NCBI RefSeq assembly: GCF_000233715.2
Contig: NC_021184.1
Location: forward strand, 2,938,001 to 3,002,000
Source of the DNA: Desulfoscipio gibsoniae DSM 7213
GTDB lineage: Bacteria > Bacillota > Desulfotomaculia > Desulfotomaculales > Desulfallaceae
DNA length: 64,000 nt
Reading direction: 5' to 3'
Shown in pieces: positions 27,268-35,667 of the stretch; the first letter of the stretch is position 1, and the number at the start of each line of letters is the position of its first letter. The notes beneath the pieces were generated by a model. The model searched no databases and was not told the origin of the DNA. It worked only from the letters and a program-made list of their open reading frames with translations. Position numbers and translations under genes: made by a program.

Positions 27268-27440
27268 ACACAAAAAGGAGAAGACACACTTAATCAAGGT
27301 ATCTCCTCCTTTGCACAATGGCAGGCATGAAAATTGCTCTTCATACCCTTTGTTTACAAGTCCCTGAGGGAACATGCAAATCGGAGTGATTTTAGAAAAA
27401 TTAAGCCAACTTCAATACTGGCTTGCTTGTAGAACCTGTT
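27268..27440 (-). ncRNA. Structured AOR leader, copy 2 (candidate Moco/Tuco-type riboswitch)
   Basis: The leader lies 45-220 nt upstream of the AOR start. On the minus strand it shows TCACTCCGA, a TCCCTcAGGGA hairpin, a long stem (GGGTATGAA with TTTCATGCC), and AAAGGAGGAGA with a partial complement TCTTCTCCTTTTT that looks like a terminator. The blocks recall the molybdenum-cofactor RNA motif known upstream of Mo/W enzyme genes. I rely on memory of that motif, so this is a candidate only. Confidence 0.5.
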
Positions 27441-27559
27441 TCCAAATCATGACCAGTTTTGACTGCTGCCGTTTTGCCATTCGCCGTCGATATACTGTTT
27501 AGAGAATTCGCTAAACACGTTGCTCATTATTCTCTATATCTCTTTTTAACAAAAAGATT

Positions 27560-27697
27560 ATCTAATCCTCGTGCCACCATGCTGTATGATACTACGATAC
27601 GGATAAGTACTTCTCCACTTTTGAGTCCATCCAGTTGAATAGTTTCAATGCAAAGATCTTCACTTCTTGAGTTTATAACAGCAACTCTAATTTCTAT
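27560..27697 (-). pseudogene. 5' remnant of a zinc alcohol dehydrogenase gene
   Basis: About 46 codons read EIRVAVINSRSEDLCIETIQ and GEVLIRIV, matching the N-terminus of the intact enzyme at 51078-52175. The start codon is ATA instead of ATG, a stretch before codon 46 is missing and everything after is deleted. It lies at the place where the intact dehydrogenase lies in the second locus. Confidence 0.8.
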
Positions 27698-27833
27698 TTT
27701 TCTTCCCGTAATTTCGATTTCACTACTAGACTAATTTCAATTATTGTTAATATCAATCACTCGTCACTCATCTTCTTTCTCCACCTCCCTTTAAAAATTT
27801 TGTCACCTTAAAAAACTTATACTAACTAATCAA

Positions 27834-27848
27834 GCAATTGATATGCCA
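27834..27848 (-). promoter_or_regulatory. Sigma-54 promoter of the AOR locus
   Basis: The minus strand reads TGGCATATCAATTGC, an exact GG-N10-GC fit to the -24/-12 consensus (TGGCAY-N5-TTGC). It lies 128 bp downstream of a TGAACA/TGTTCA-type repeat cluster and upstream of the decayed alcohol dehydrogenase and AOR. Confidence 0.75.
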
Positions 27849-27975
27849 ATTTTTCAATAATCCTCATAAATATATATATATTATGCAAAAAAAAACAGTG
27901 AAGCGATTATATTATTACACAAGTGAGAAAACATTAGTTAGTTCCCATTGGGCCAATTTACTGTATATCGCTGAG

Positions 27976-28030
27976 CAAACAGTAAACAAATTGTCCTTTA
28001 CTGTGAACAGTTTGTTTAATACAATTTGTT
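27976..28030. promoter_or_regulatory. Upstream activator sites, AOR locus
   Basis: It contains CAGTAAACAAATTG, TTTACTGTGAACAGTTTG and TTTAATACAATTTG, overlapping inverted repeats. They are related to but more diverged than those at 30025, 41076, 50132 and 52645. Confidence 0.6.
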
Positions 28031-28338
28031 AAAATCTATTAGAAAAGATAAGCCAAAATCAACTTTGGGATAACTGACTTCGGGGTCTTGTTCCAGTTTC
28101 TTAACTGATATGCCACTTTTATCGTGTGCTATCAGGTATATAGCCAAAAAATAAAGGTGGACATTTTGCCACCACACAAGATTCACTTAAATTTACAGCG
28201 CTATCTCATCTGCAAGGAAATTACATTTTTAGAAGATCTAATTTGTAATGCCCGTAAATTTTTTTGCTCTACGCAAAGGTTAAAGAATTAAGCGCTTCTC
28301 GATTTTTTCCGGTTAAGCCGTCTCCTTATGTTTTTTGT
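28031..28338. other. Intergenic stretch without an identified gene
   Basis: AT-rich sequence upstream of the AOR activator sites and downstream of a broken radical SAM gene. I see no ORF, promoter or repeat in it. Confidence 0.3.
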
Positions 28339-28597
28339 TTATTTTTTTATGTTTTTTCTGTAAAACTTTTTTCCTTCATACAAAAACTCAACAATCATAT
28401 CCCGTTTTAGCAGATCGTCTATCACTGCTTTATCTACATTCCTTTTTTCGAGAATTTCGTTAACAATATCTTCTCGAACCGGGTGTACAGATGAAATGCT
28501 TAAAAGATCATTGACAATATCGCAGGTCTTCGGTGGAATATTATTTATTCCAATACTGTGGTAAGCGTCTTGATGGCACCGGCCCGTATACAATCAT
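28339..28597 (-). pseudogene. Broken radical SAM gene (frameshift and internal deletion)
   Basis: From ATG 28597, with a GGAGG site, the frame reads MIVYGPVPSRR, the start of a radical SAM subgroup (VPSRRLG motif). It then shifts to a frame reading AYHSIGINNIPPKTCD. The Cys-rich cluster region and the whole barrel are missing; the reading continues directly with a C-terminal winged-helix-like part (VREDIVNEILEKRNVDKAVI). Position next to AOR suggests it may once have helped in cofactor or enzyme maturation, but that is inference. Confidence 0.65.
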
Positions 28598-28823
28598 TTA
28601 TTTTTACCTCCGATGTCAAATTATTTTTACGAGATCTCTCGCTGCAAATATTTGGGACATTAATAACGTAACCTGGGTCTGATGTCTAATTCCTACAAGC
28701 AAAAGCGGCTTTTCCTACCGCTTGTGGCACGAGAACAACTCTAACTCCCGAGAGCCTACAATTAACGATATGCTTTTATTTGCTTCCGGACCAAATCTTT
28801 TAAATTATTCGGACAACTGAAAC

Positions 28824-29708
28824 CTACCACCCGCGGTCCTGCATCCTTTGCTCTGGTGAAATGGTGGCTATCTCCAGGCCGGGCATGGCCTCGCCCAGAT
28901 CCCTGGATACCTCTGCCAGGATTTGCGGGTCGTTGTAATGGGTGGTGGCAGCCACAATAGCCTTGGCCCGGACTGCAGGGTTATTGGACTTGAATATGCC
29001 GGACCCTACAAAGATGCCATCGCAGCCCAGCTGCATCATCAGCGCGGCGTCTGCTGGAGTAGCGATACCCCCTGCGGCGAAGTTTACCACGGGCAGACGC
29101 CCCAACCCGGCAACCTGCACCATCAGGTCATACGGTGCGCCCATTTCCTTGGCCGCCGACATTAGTTCCTCCTTAGGTAAATTCTGAACCCGGCGAATTT
29201 CACCCATTACCATCCGCATATGCCGGACGGCTTCAACAACGTTACCGGTGCCGGGCTCTCCCTTAGTCCGGATCATTGCCGCTCCCTCGCCGATCCTCCT
29301 CAACGCCTCACCCAAGTTTCTAGCGCCGCAAACGAAGGGCACCTTAAAGACGTGCTTGTTGATATGGTGGGTGTCGTCGGTCGGGGTAAGCACTTCACTT
29401 TCGTCAATGTAGTCCACGCCCAGAGACTCCAGGATCTGCGCTTCGACAAAATGGCCGATGCGCGCTTTCGCCATGACAGGGATGGTTACGGCATCCATAA
29501 TCCGCTGGATGATGGTGGGGTCGGCCATCCTGGCAACTCCCCCGGCAGCCCGGATATCCGCCGGGACCCGCTCCAGGGCCATCACGGCGCAAGCGCCCGC
29601 ATCTTCCGCTATCTTAGCCTGCTCGGGGGTGGTGACGTCCATGATCACGCCGCCCTTTAACATTTCCGCTAAGCCTTTTTTAACGGCCCAAGTTCCTTTT
29701 TCAACCAT
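28824..29708 (-). CDS. pdxS: Pyridoxal 5'-phosphate synthase subunit PdxS
   Basis: 294 residues, the usual length. Asp24 (VIMDVTT), Lys81 ([10 protein letters not shown]) and Lys149 ([11 protein letters not shown]) are at the standard catalytic positions of the family. PdxS makes PLP from ribose 5-phosphate, glyceraldehyde 3-phosphate and ammonia delivered by the glutaminase PdxT. No pdxT follows; the next gene on this strand is a broken radical SAM gene. A strong AGGAGG site precedes the ATG. A sigma-54 promoter (29893-29907) and activator repeats lie upstream, so PLP supply seems tied to the amine/aldehyde regulon. Confidence 0.97.
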   Translation of the reverse strand: MVEKGTWAVKKGLAEMLKGGVIMDVTTPEQAKIAEDAGACAVMALERVPADIRAAGGVARMADPTIIQRIMDAVTIPVMAKARIGHFVEAQILESLGVDYIDESEVLTPTDDTHHINKHVFKVPFVCGARNLGEALRRIGEGAAMIRTKGEPGTGNVVEAVRHMRMVMGEIRRVQNLPKEELMSAAKEMGAPYDLMVQVAGLGRLPVVNFAAGGIATPADAALMMQLGCDGIFVGSGIFKSNNPAVRAKAIVAATTHYNDPQILAEVSRDLGEAMPGLEIATISPEQRMQDRGW

Positions 29709-29892
29709 GCAAAATACCTCCTCGAAGCCTGCAGCTAATAATTTTTAAAATAAAGACATCATCAAAAGAATTGTTATCAGTAGGATATCAACCTGGCAGT
29801 CTGATTAAAAATCGGAATCTTTTACGTTTTTTAAAGCGCTTATGGCTGGCCGGTTGTCCCAATTAAATAAAAAAAATTATATTAAAAAATTT

Positions 29893-29907
29893 GCAATTTT
29901 TATGCCA
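29893..29907 (-). promoter_or_regulatory. Sigma-54 promoter of pdxS
   Basis: The minus strand reads TGGCATAAAAATTGCA, a full match to TGGCAY-N5-TTGCW. It lies 185 bp before the pdxS start and about 120 bp downstream of the repeat cluster at 30025-30090. Confidence 0.8.
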
Positions 29908-30024
29908 TTCTATCGAAATACAAAAAAAATTAAAATGCTCCACACAAGTTGCGGAGTATTAACGTTCTGGTGTGGTGAGAAAACGCAGGTCAGTTTCTGT
30001 CGATCCTATAACCGCATAGTCACT

Positions 30025-30090
30025 GCAAACAATAAACAAATTGCTCATTGTATCAGACAAATTGTTCATTGTTTTAGCAATTTGTTCAAA
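30025..30090. promoter_or_regulatory. Upstream activator sites, pdxS
   Basis: Three related repeats lie in a row: CAATAAACAAATTGCTCATTG, ACAAATTGTTCATTG and AATTTGTTCAAA. The block just downstream (GTGAGAAAACGCAGGTCAG) is conserved in the modules at 41000 and 52600. Confidence 0.7.
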
Positions 30091-30252
30091 CTTCGTCAGA
30101 AAAGATAGTACCAGAAACGACATATGCTCCTGGCCAACTTACAATAAATAATAATTAACTCCTACACATGAGTACCAAATATTCCGGACGCACTAGGGAA
30201 ACCTCCGACTGACATCGGCGGCGATAAAAAAAACAACGGGCGACAAAAAAGT

Positions 30253-30287
30253 AAACCGAGGATGGAATATTTACCTATCCTCGGTTT
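30253..30287 (-). terminator. Intrinsic terminator after the YgiT-type gene
   Basis: An 11-bp stem (AAACCGAGGAT and complement) lies 85 bp after the 30372-30740 gene and is followed on the minus strand by ACTTTTTTG. Confidence 0.75.
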
Positions 30288-30371
30288 CTCCTGTACAAGA
30301 CATAATCTTTGTTAAGTTTCTTGGGCATAATAACCGGCTTTATTTTTCCTTTTGTCTTGGTCTCGCTTTTA

Positions 30372-30740
30372 CTATATATATAATTGTTCTTCTCTCAATT
30401 TAGATATACGATCCATAGCATAATATATGTCTGAAACCGAAATAGGCATGTCCACTTTATTTCTAGGAGGTATTATATCGCGTTCTTCTAAGTTTTTTAA
30501 TATTTGGTATAATTTTTGTTCTACTGGATCTATACTATAATTAATTTGATCGCTTTCTGAGTTTTTTGTTAGTAAACGGTCCATCTGTTTTAATACTTTT
30601 GATGATAAGTATTGTTCATTGCAATTTTGACATATAGTCACAGGCACATTATGAAAAGTTATACGACGTCCACCAATATTTCTTTCTATCTTTATGTTTT
30701 TTACTGAGGTTTCCCCCCCACATCTACAGATTTTTGCCAT
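30372..30740 (-). CDS. YgiT-type zinc finger protein
   Basis: The product has 122 residues with paired cysteines CRCGG near the start and CQNC near residue 38, the zinc-binding set of YgiT/MqsA-like N-terminal domains. The C-terminal half is helical and charged, without the HTH of full MqsA. YgiT-type proteins are often antitoxins for a small toxin encoded just upstream. Its start overlaps the end of the DUF4258-like gene by 17 bp, so the two are a unit. A terminator follows. Confidence 0.78.
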   Translation of the reverse strand: MAKICRCGGETSVKNIKIERNIGGRRITFHNVPVTICQNCNEQYLSSKVLKQMDRLLTKNSESDQINYSIDPVEQKLYQILKNLEERDIIPPRNKVDMPISVSDIYYAMDRISKLREEQLYI

Positions 30741-31017
30741 AATTATCCCTCCTATCTTCTCTCATAACGGTAATAATGTTAACTTCACAATTAACAAGTT
30801 CCACAACAATTTGTATGTCCTTATATCTCAACCTATACCTATTCTTGGATGGATTTTTTTGATTAATTTTACCCTTAATCATCACTTCTTCGACATCGTA
30901 CACGGTTATAGCGTCCTTGTCTGCCTCTTCAAGCGCATGGGGTAAATCAAAATAATATTCTTCATTTTCAGCTGCTCTTCGTATCACTATTTTTGGATCC
31001 AAAGGACAAACCCCCAT
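30724..31017 (-). CDS. DUF4258-like small protein, possible toxin
   Basis: This 97-residue product contains HALEEADKDAITVYDVEEVM and KNRYRLRYKDIQIVVELVNC, the strand pattern of the DUF4258/MqsR-like RNase fold. Such genes commonly precede a YgiT zinc finger gene and form a toxin-antitoxin pair. Its beginning overlaps the end of the MerR-like gene by 50 bp, so all three overlap and are probably translated together. Toxin activity is inferred from family and context only. Confidence 0.62.
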   Translation of the reverse strand: MGVCPLDPKIVIRRAAENEEYYFDLPHALEEADKDAITVYDVEEVMIKGKINQKNPSKNRYRLRYKDIQIVVELVNCEVNIITVMREDRRDNYGKNL

Positions 31018-31495
31018 CTAACAAGGGTATTTCTGCTGCAGATTTGCCATTTGCATCAACAACAGACTTTCTCAATATTTTAATTACTTCATCTTTATCT
31101 AAATCTTTATTTTTAATTAGTTTGAGTAAAAAGTAAGCTAAAGCTTCTCTTGTTATTGGTTTTGTCTTACTATATAGATTTGGATTATATATGTCGGACA
31201 TAAAATTCTTTATATGCTCCAAACCAAAATCTGACCAAAAAATATGTTCCTCAAGAGTTTTTCTAATTTCTTCGAGCGTTAGTCCCTGTTTTTTGTAGTA
31301 ATCAACGATTTTCAACTTATATAAATGTTCATCATCAAATTGTGAAACCCTTTTTTTTCCCATTTGCACTATATTAGGCTTGTCCAAAATTTCTTTATTA
31401 ATATAATACCTTATCGTTCTAACAGGGCTCGTACCTAAATTAATTTGATGTTTTTGGGCTTCATCGGCAAGTTCAAATATTGAATATCTTTTCAT
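30968..31495 (-). CDS. MerR-like DNA-binding protein
   Basis: The protein of 175 residues has a MerR-type winged helix: YSIFELADEAQKHQINLGTS, RTIRYYINKEILDKP, then FDDEHLYKLKIVDYYKKQGL and LEEIRKTLEEH. The C-terminal part is longer than usual, without cysteines for metal sensing. ATG 31495 lies 9 bp after GGGGGG; a TTG 9 bp upstream is an alternative. It is first in a three-gene overlapping operon with the DUF4258/YgiT pair and is likely its regulator. Confidence 0.78.
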   Translation of the reverse strand: MKRYSIFELADEAQKHQINLGTSPVRTIRYYINKEILDKPNIVQMGKKRVSQFDDEHLYKLKIVDYYKKQGLTLEEIRKTLEEHIFWSDFGLEHIKNFMSDIYNPNLYSKTKPITREALAYFLLKLIKNKDLDKDEVIKILRKSVVDANGKSAAEIPLLDGGLSFGSKNSDTKSS

Positions 31496-31671
31496 TTTGG
31501 ACAACCCCCCTTTATTTAATTTTAAACTGTCAGATGACAGTAGTCAATAAATTATGTCTGCTCAACTTCGCAAGAACTATGCATATATTCATGTTTCTAA
31601 AGGGGAAACGGTGTGATATATCCGGTCGGTTCCACCCGGAAAAAATTGTCGTTAACATATTTGGCATAAAA

Positions 31672-31716
31672 AAGAGAGGATAGCACCGAAAATTGACTCT
31701 GGTGCCATCCTCTCTT
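31672..31716 (-). terminator. Intrinsic terminator of the amidohydrolase gene
   Basis: A 15-bp stem (AAGAGAGGAT.GCACC and complement) just after the stop of the 31732-33432 gene, followed on the minus strand by TTTTTTATG. Confidence 0.85.
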
Positions 31717-31731
31717 GAAACAATTATTTTG

Positions 31732-33432
31732 TTAGGCAGAATAAACGATTTTACCGTCTACAATTGTCATAAGTACAGGTATTTGACCGATCTTTTCTTT
31801 GTCTACTGTGAGAATATCTTGCCCAAGGACCTGGAAATCAGCAACTTTTCCTATTTCAATTGAACCTCTACTTTTTTCCGCATGTTCCTGGATAGCTCCG
31901 TTAATCGTAAACATCCTGATGCCGTCTTCCACAGATATTGCGTTTTCTATACCATATATCTCTCCGTTTAAAATTGATTTTCTTGTAACAGCCGCTTGTA
32001 CGCTTTGTCTCCAATTCGGCATACTAACAGGAGCATCAGATCCTCCGGCAACATTAACCCCTCTATCAATAAGCATCTTGAATGGAGCCATGTTTTCAGA
32101 AATGGGGCCCCCCTCCCAGGTATACAATTCATCATAAATGCTAAAGAGGACTGAGTCATTAGTTGGCTGTATAGACAATCCAATATTATATTTTGCACAT
32201 ACTTTTGCCTGTTCTGGTGTAATTAATTCACCATGTATAATATAGTGACGGGGATCGTTATTCGGAAATTCTTCCATTGCTGCAACAAACGCATCGATAC
32301 TTTTAGTGACTGTCAGTTCTCCCATGCCATGGACGCCAATCTGCCATCCATTCTTGTGTAGGTATTTAATAGTTTTTAAGAAGTCTTTATATTGTTCCTC
32401 GTCTGTTCCCCCAGGGAAAGTAGAGGACCCATGGTGACCGCATTTTTGATCTTTATCCATCCATATTGTATAATTGAGTGGCATCCCATCAGCCCGGATT
32501 TTCAACCACAACCCAACCCAACTTGGATCAGCATTGTATTTCGACAAATCCGTCTTTTCAAAGCCTTTTAACATATTTTCATAGCTATGAATACTATCAA
32601 TGAATAGAAATAGACCTATAGAAACTCTGCAGGTCAATTCTTTGTCCCTGCTCATTTGCTGATATGCATCGACGGCTACAGATCCCCACAAACCGGCCAT
32701 TAGATGGTCAGCACCTACACCCAAGCCTGCATCAGTATGACTTGTGTAACCGTTTCTATTTAACTCCTCCTGACACAACTTTATATATTGTTTTATTTCT
32801 TCAACTGAAGGTAAAGGAGCGCATTTTCCGATCAATACCTGTGCAGGAAATCCCTCAAACATTCCTGTGGGTTCACCTGTCTGAGGATCTTTTATAACAC
32901 CTTTGCCAGGAGTATCTTTAGTTATCCCTGCCAACTCAATTGCTTTACTGTTGGCAACCAGTTGATTACAAGAGAAATGAATAAGGAATACCGGATGGTC
33001 AGGTGATACTTCATCCAAATCATACCTTGTAATAGGCGCAAGTAGATTACCTGCAAATTCTTCCATCAGAGCAGTATTCCAGCCTAAACCGCATATCCAG
33101 GTTCCCGGAGGAGTGTTTTTTACTCTATCAGCAAGCTTTGCCTTTAACTCTTTTAGCGATTTGATATTTGGATAGTATAGATTAAAAAACGAAGGATTCA
33201 TGAGAATTCCAGTGAGGGTCGCATGCATATGAGCATCATGAGCACCGGGCAGTATTGTTTTTCCCTCTAGATCTATAACTTTCGTCTGAGGACCGGCCAA
33301 CCTTTTTACATCATCAGTATTTCCTACATCAATTATCAACCCATCTTTTACAGCAATAGCTTCTTTGATACTGAAATCCTTATCAACCGTTAATACCTTT
33401 CCGTTTAAAATCAGCAAATCAGCATATACCAT
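31732..33432 (-). CDS. Amidohydrolase family 3 protein (YtcJ/NfdA-like), paralog 1
   Basis: A 566-residue metal-dependent amidohydrolase. GKTILPGAHDAHMHATLTG near residue 60 carries the H-x-H metal ligands, HTDAGLGVGADH and GVHGMGE supply further His, and GGSDAPVSMPNWRQSV near residue 460 carries the catalytic Asp. The family includes N-substituted formamide deformylases and other amide hydrolases. It is closely similar to 35668-37374, so the pair comes from a duplication spanning the exonuclease region. No signal peptide. The nearby nitrilase remnant and transaminase suggest release of an amine. Substrate unknown. Confidence 0.88.
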   Translation of the reverse strand: MVYADLLILNGKVLTVDKDFSIKEAIAVKDGLIIDVGNTDDVKRLAGPQTKVIDLEGKTILPGAHDAHMHATLTGILMNPSFFNLYYPNIKSLKELKAKLADRVKNTPPGTWICGLGWNTALMEEFAGNLLAPITRYDLDEVSPDHPVFLIHFSCNQLVANSKAIELAGITKDTPGKGVIKDPQTGEPTGMFEGFPAQVLIGKCAPLPSVEEIKQYIKLCQEELNRNGYTSHTDAGLGVGADHLMAGLWGSVAVDAYQQMSRDKELTCRVSIGLFLFIDSIHSYENMLKGFEKTDLSKYNADPSWVGLWLKIRADGMPLNYTIWMDKDQKCGHHGSSTFPGGTDEEQYKDFLKTIKYLHKNGWQIGVHGMGELTVTKSIDAFVAAMEEFPNNDPRHYIIHGELITPEQAKVCAKYNIGLSIQPTNDSVLFSIYDELYTWEGGPISENMAPFKMLIDRGVNVAGGSDAPVSMPNWRQSVQAAVTRKSILNGEIYGIENAISVEDGIRMFTINGAIQEHAEKSRGSIEIGKVADFQVLGQDILTVDKEKIGQIPVLMTIVDGKIVYSA

Positions 33433-33478
33433 TTTTAATTCCTCCTATGGTTTTTTAGTAAAATCGGCCTGCGGCCTC

Positions 33479-34228
33479 TTAAAACAAGCCGTATGGTTTG
33501 CGACGGAACCATCTTCTGATCTTTAAGCAATGGTCCAGGTCGCCCCAGCAGGCGATATTTTTTTCAAAGCCCAAGTCGAGCAAAGTGAGAAAGATTTTAG
33601 CTGTCAGCAGGGCATCCCCAAGCGCGGTATGCCTGCCTTCTTTCTCAATGCCAAAATGGGCCAGCAATCCGTCCAGGGAGTAGTCCGGCAGTGATGGGAG
33701 TATTGCCCTGGCCAGGTCTGCAATGTCAAGGGATTTGTTATAAATTTTGGTTCGGCATGGCTTTAGCTTGCAATTTAAAAAACCGAGGTCGAATTGAACC
33801 GTGTGGCCGATAAGCACATTTTCCCCGACAAAGCTTAAAAAATCGGGAAGCACCTCGTAAATGGAATTGGCCTCACTGACCTGGCTTTGACTGATCCCCG
33901 TCAGACGGACGATGGTTTCCGGGATGTTACGACAGGGATTGACCAGCCGGTGGAAAGACTGCTTGCTTTGAATCTTGCCTCCCTGGATGAGCACAGCACC
34001 GACAAAAATAATTTCGTCGCCGCGGGACGGGTAAAACCCGGTGGTTTCCAGGTCAATTGCGGCAAAGTTAATCCCGCTCAAACCGGCACGGCCGGGAACC
34101 TTTGTTTTGCCCCGGCCAGCCAGTTCTCTAATGCGCTTCGATTGTTTTTTGTCCGGCACTTCGAGTGCCGGTTGGCAAGCTCTTTCTTTCCCGGTTTCTT
34201 CCCCGGTTTCTTCCTGTTGATAAGACAA
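33479..34228 (-). CDS. DnaQ-like DEDDh 3'-5' exonuclease
   Basis: The product of 249 residues carries AAIDLETTGFYP (Exo I, near 55), IGHTVQFDLGFLN (Exo II) and GRHTALGDALLTAKIF (Exo III with His), the complete DEDDh set. The N-terminal 45 residues are basic and Lys/Arg-rich. In many genomes this type follows a cyclic-nucleotide/CBS/DUF294 protein gene; here that gene lies just upstream but is broken (34250-35565). The role is nucleic acid degradation or signalling-nucleotide turnover; specific function unknown. Confidence 0.85.
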   Translation of the reverse strand: MSYQQEETGEETGKERACQPALEVPDKKQSKRIRELAGRGKTKVPGRAGLSGINFAAIDLETTGFYPSRGDEIIFVGAVLIQGGKIQSKQSFHRLVNPCRNIPETIVRLTGISQSQVSEANSIYEVLPDFLSFVGENVLIGHTVQFDLGFLNCKLKPCRTKIYNKSLDIADLARAILPSLPDYSLDGLLAHFGIEKEGRHTALGDALLTAKIFLTLLDLGFEKNIACWGDLDHCLKIRRWFRRKPYGLF

Positions 34229-34249
34229 GTTCTTTACTCCTTTATGATC

Positions 34250-35565
34250 TCAGCGTGACCAGGTAAGTCCAAAATTGCAGGAAGTTATTTTCTGCAGGCT
34301 GGTAACAGCCTGGAAAGCATCTTTTAGCATTCCCTGTTCGCGCTTGCTAAGACGGTGCGGATTGATAAAGTTGTCCGGCAGCTTGTTTTCCTTAATTTTA
34401 TTAAGGTTCTCCCGCAACCGTAGGTGCATTAAAGTCTGGTAGGCCGCGTCGATATATTCTCCGTCATCGGCAGAAATCACGCCCAGTTTTACCAGGGCAG
34501 CCAGCCTGCTCAGCGATTGGGTCTCACGGATGTCGTGATTTACGGAAAAGATGCGCAGGCAGTTAACGATGTGGATGCAAGCGGCGCGTTTTAAACTGAT
34601 TTCTCCCCGGTTTGGCCCCGATTTTTCAGTAATGAACCCTCCCTACAAATTAAGGGGAATCCGGTAAGTAACTTCTTCCTTGGTCAGAAGATGGGAGATG
34701 ATTCTGGACCGGCCGACAGTTTTCATGGCGTGCTCCCGCAGGCTGGAGGCCAGGGACATTTTCCCGTAGATAGCCCGAAAGTCCAGGAAGATGTTCAGAT
34801 TCAGGATATCATCTTGCCGCCCCCGCCGGGTCCAGGTTTCCACCATCCCTTCCCACTTGTCAATGGCCTTGCACCAGTTCGGGCTATCGGCCATAACATT
34901 CCCCTTGCAGCGGGCAAAGCCGCTTAAAGCCAGCCACTCCACCACCTTGCCGCCCAATCTCAGGAAGTAATCCTGCATCTGCTGATGCTGTTTTCGGACA
35001 TGGTTTGCGCCACTGAGCAGATCGATTCATCCCCTTTGCAAGTAACCACGGGGGATGACATGAACTCGCTCAGGCGTCGTCTGAAAATCGGTGTTTCTGT
35101 GATAAGCCGTGTGTCGGCCGATTGCTCTTCCACCAGATCAAGATAGAGACTCCGCATCCTTTCGGTGGTAATCGTGATAAAGTGTTTCGCGAAGCCAGGT
35201 TCTTTTTCGATTAGTTGTTCAAAAACCTTGTTCGGGACCAGCAAGCAGGTCAGTTCTTCTCTGGCCCGTACCGATCCCGGATATTTTTTTTCTGTCAGGA
35301 AGACGGTTTCCCCAAAAAAGTCCTGTTCGTGACGATGGCTGACAACGGAAGCGGTGCCTTTCTCATTTTCCACCAGCACTTCCGCAGAACCATGGCAGAT
35401 GAAATAAAGAAAGCCCAATCCTGCTTCGCCCTGCCGGAAGACATAGGCGCCTTTAGAAAAACTTTTAACCTGTACTTGTTCAGAAACTTCTCTTAGCAGG
35501 CTGCGGGGCAGTTCGTTAAAAGGGCATATTCTCTCCAATAGCTCGAAGGGATTTAAAATGACCAC
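34250..35565 (-). pseudogene. Broken cNMP-binding/CBS/DUF294 nucleotidyltransferase gene
   Basis: The first 201 codons hold a cyclic-nucleotide-binding domain (GEAGLGFLYFICHGSAEVLV, GETVFLTEKKYPGSVRA) and the start of a CBS domain. After a frameshift, with loss of the second CBS and the nucleotidyltransferase core, the second frame continues with DILNLNIFLDFRAIYG. It has an in-frame TAG at 34643-34645 and then reads on to a normal C-terminus. A working copy would be about 620-640 residues. The partner exonuclease gene downstream is intact. Confidence 0.8.
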
Positions 35566-35667
35566 CTCCCGTGAGGGCGCCGGTGTTTGTAATTATTTAG
35601 ATGAATTTATTGTTACATTTCCGATAATAAACCAATGTTTTCAAGATTCTCACCAAGGGCAATTTTT

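Noticed and set aside
27838-28032. 64-codon plus-strand ORF
   Set aside because: It spans the sigma-54 promoter and activator repeats, has no ribosome-binding site and no protein-like composition.
30025-30090. CRISPR-like repeat array at the TGAACA/TGTTCA clusters
   Set aside because: The repeats are short overlapping palindromes without regular spacers and without cas genes. They fit enhancer sites.
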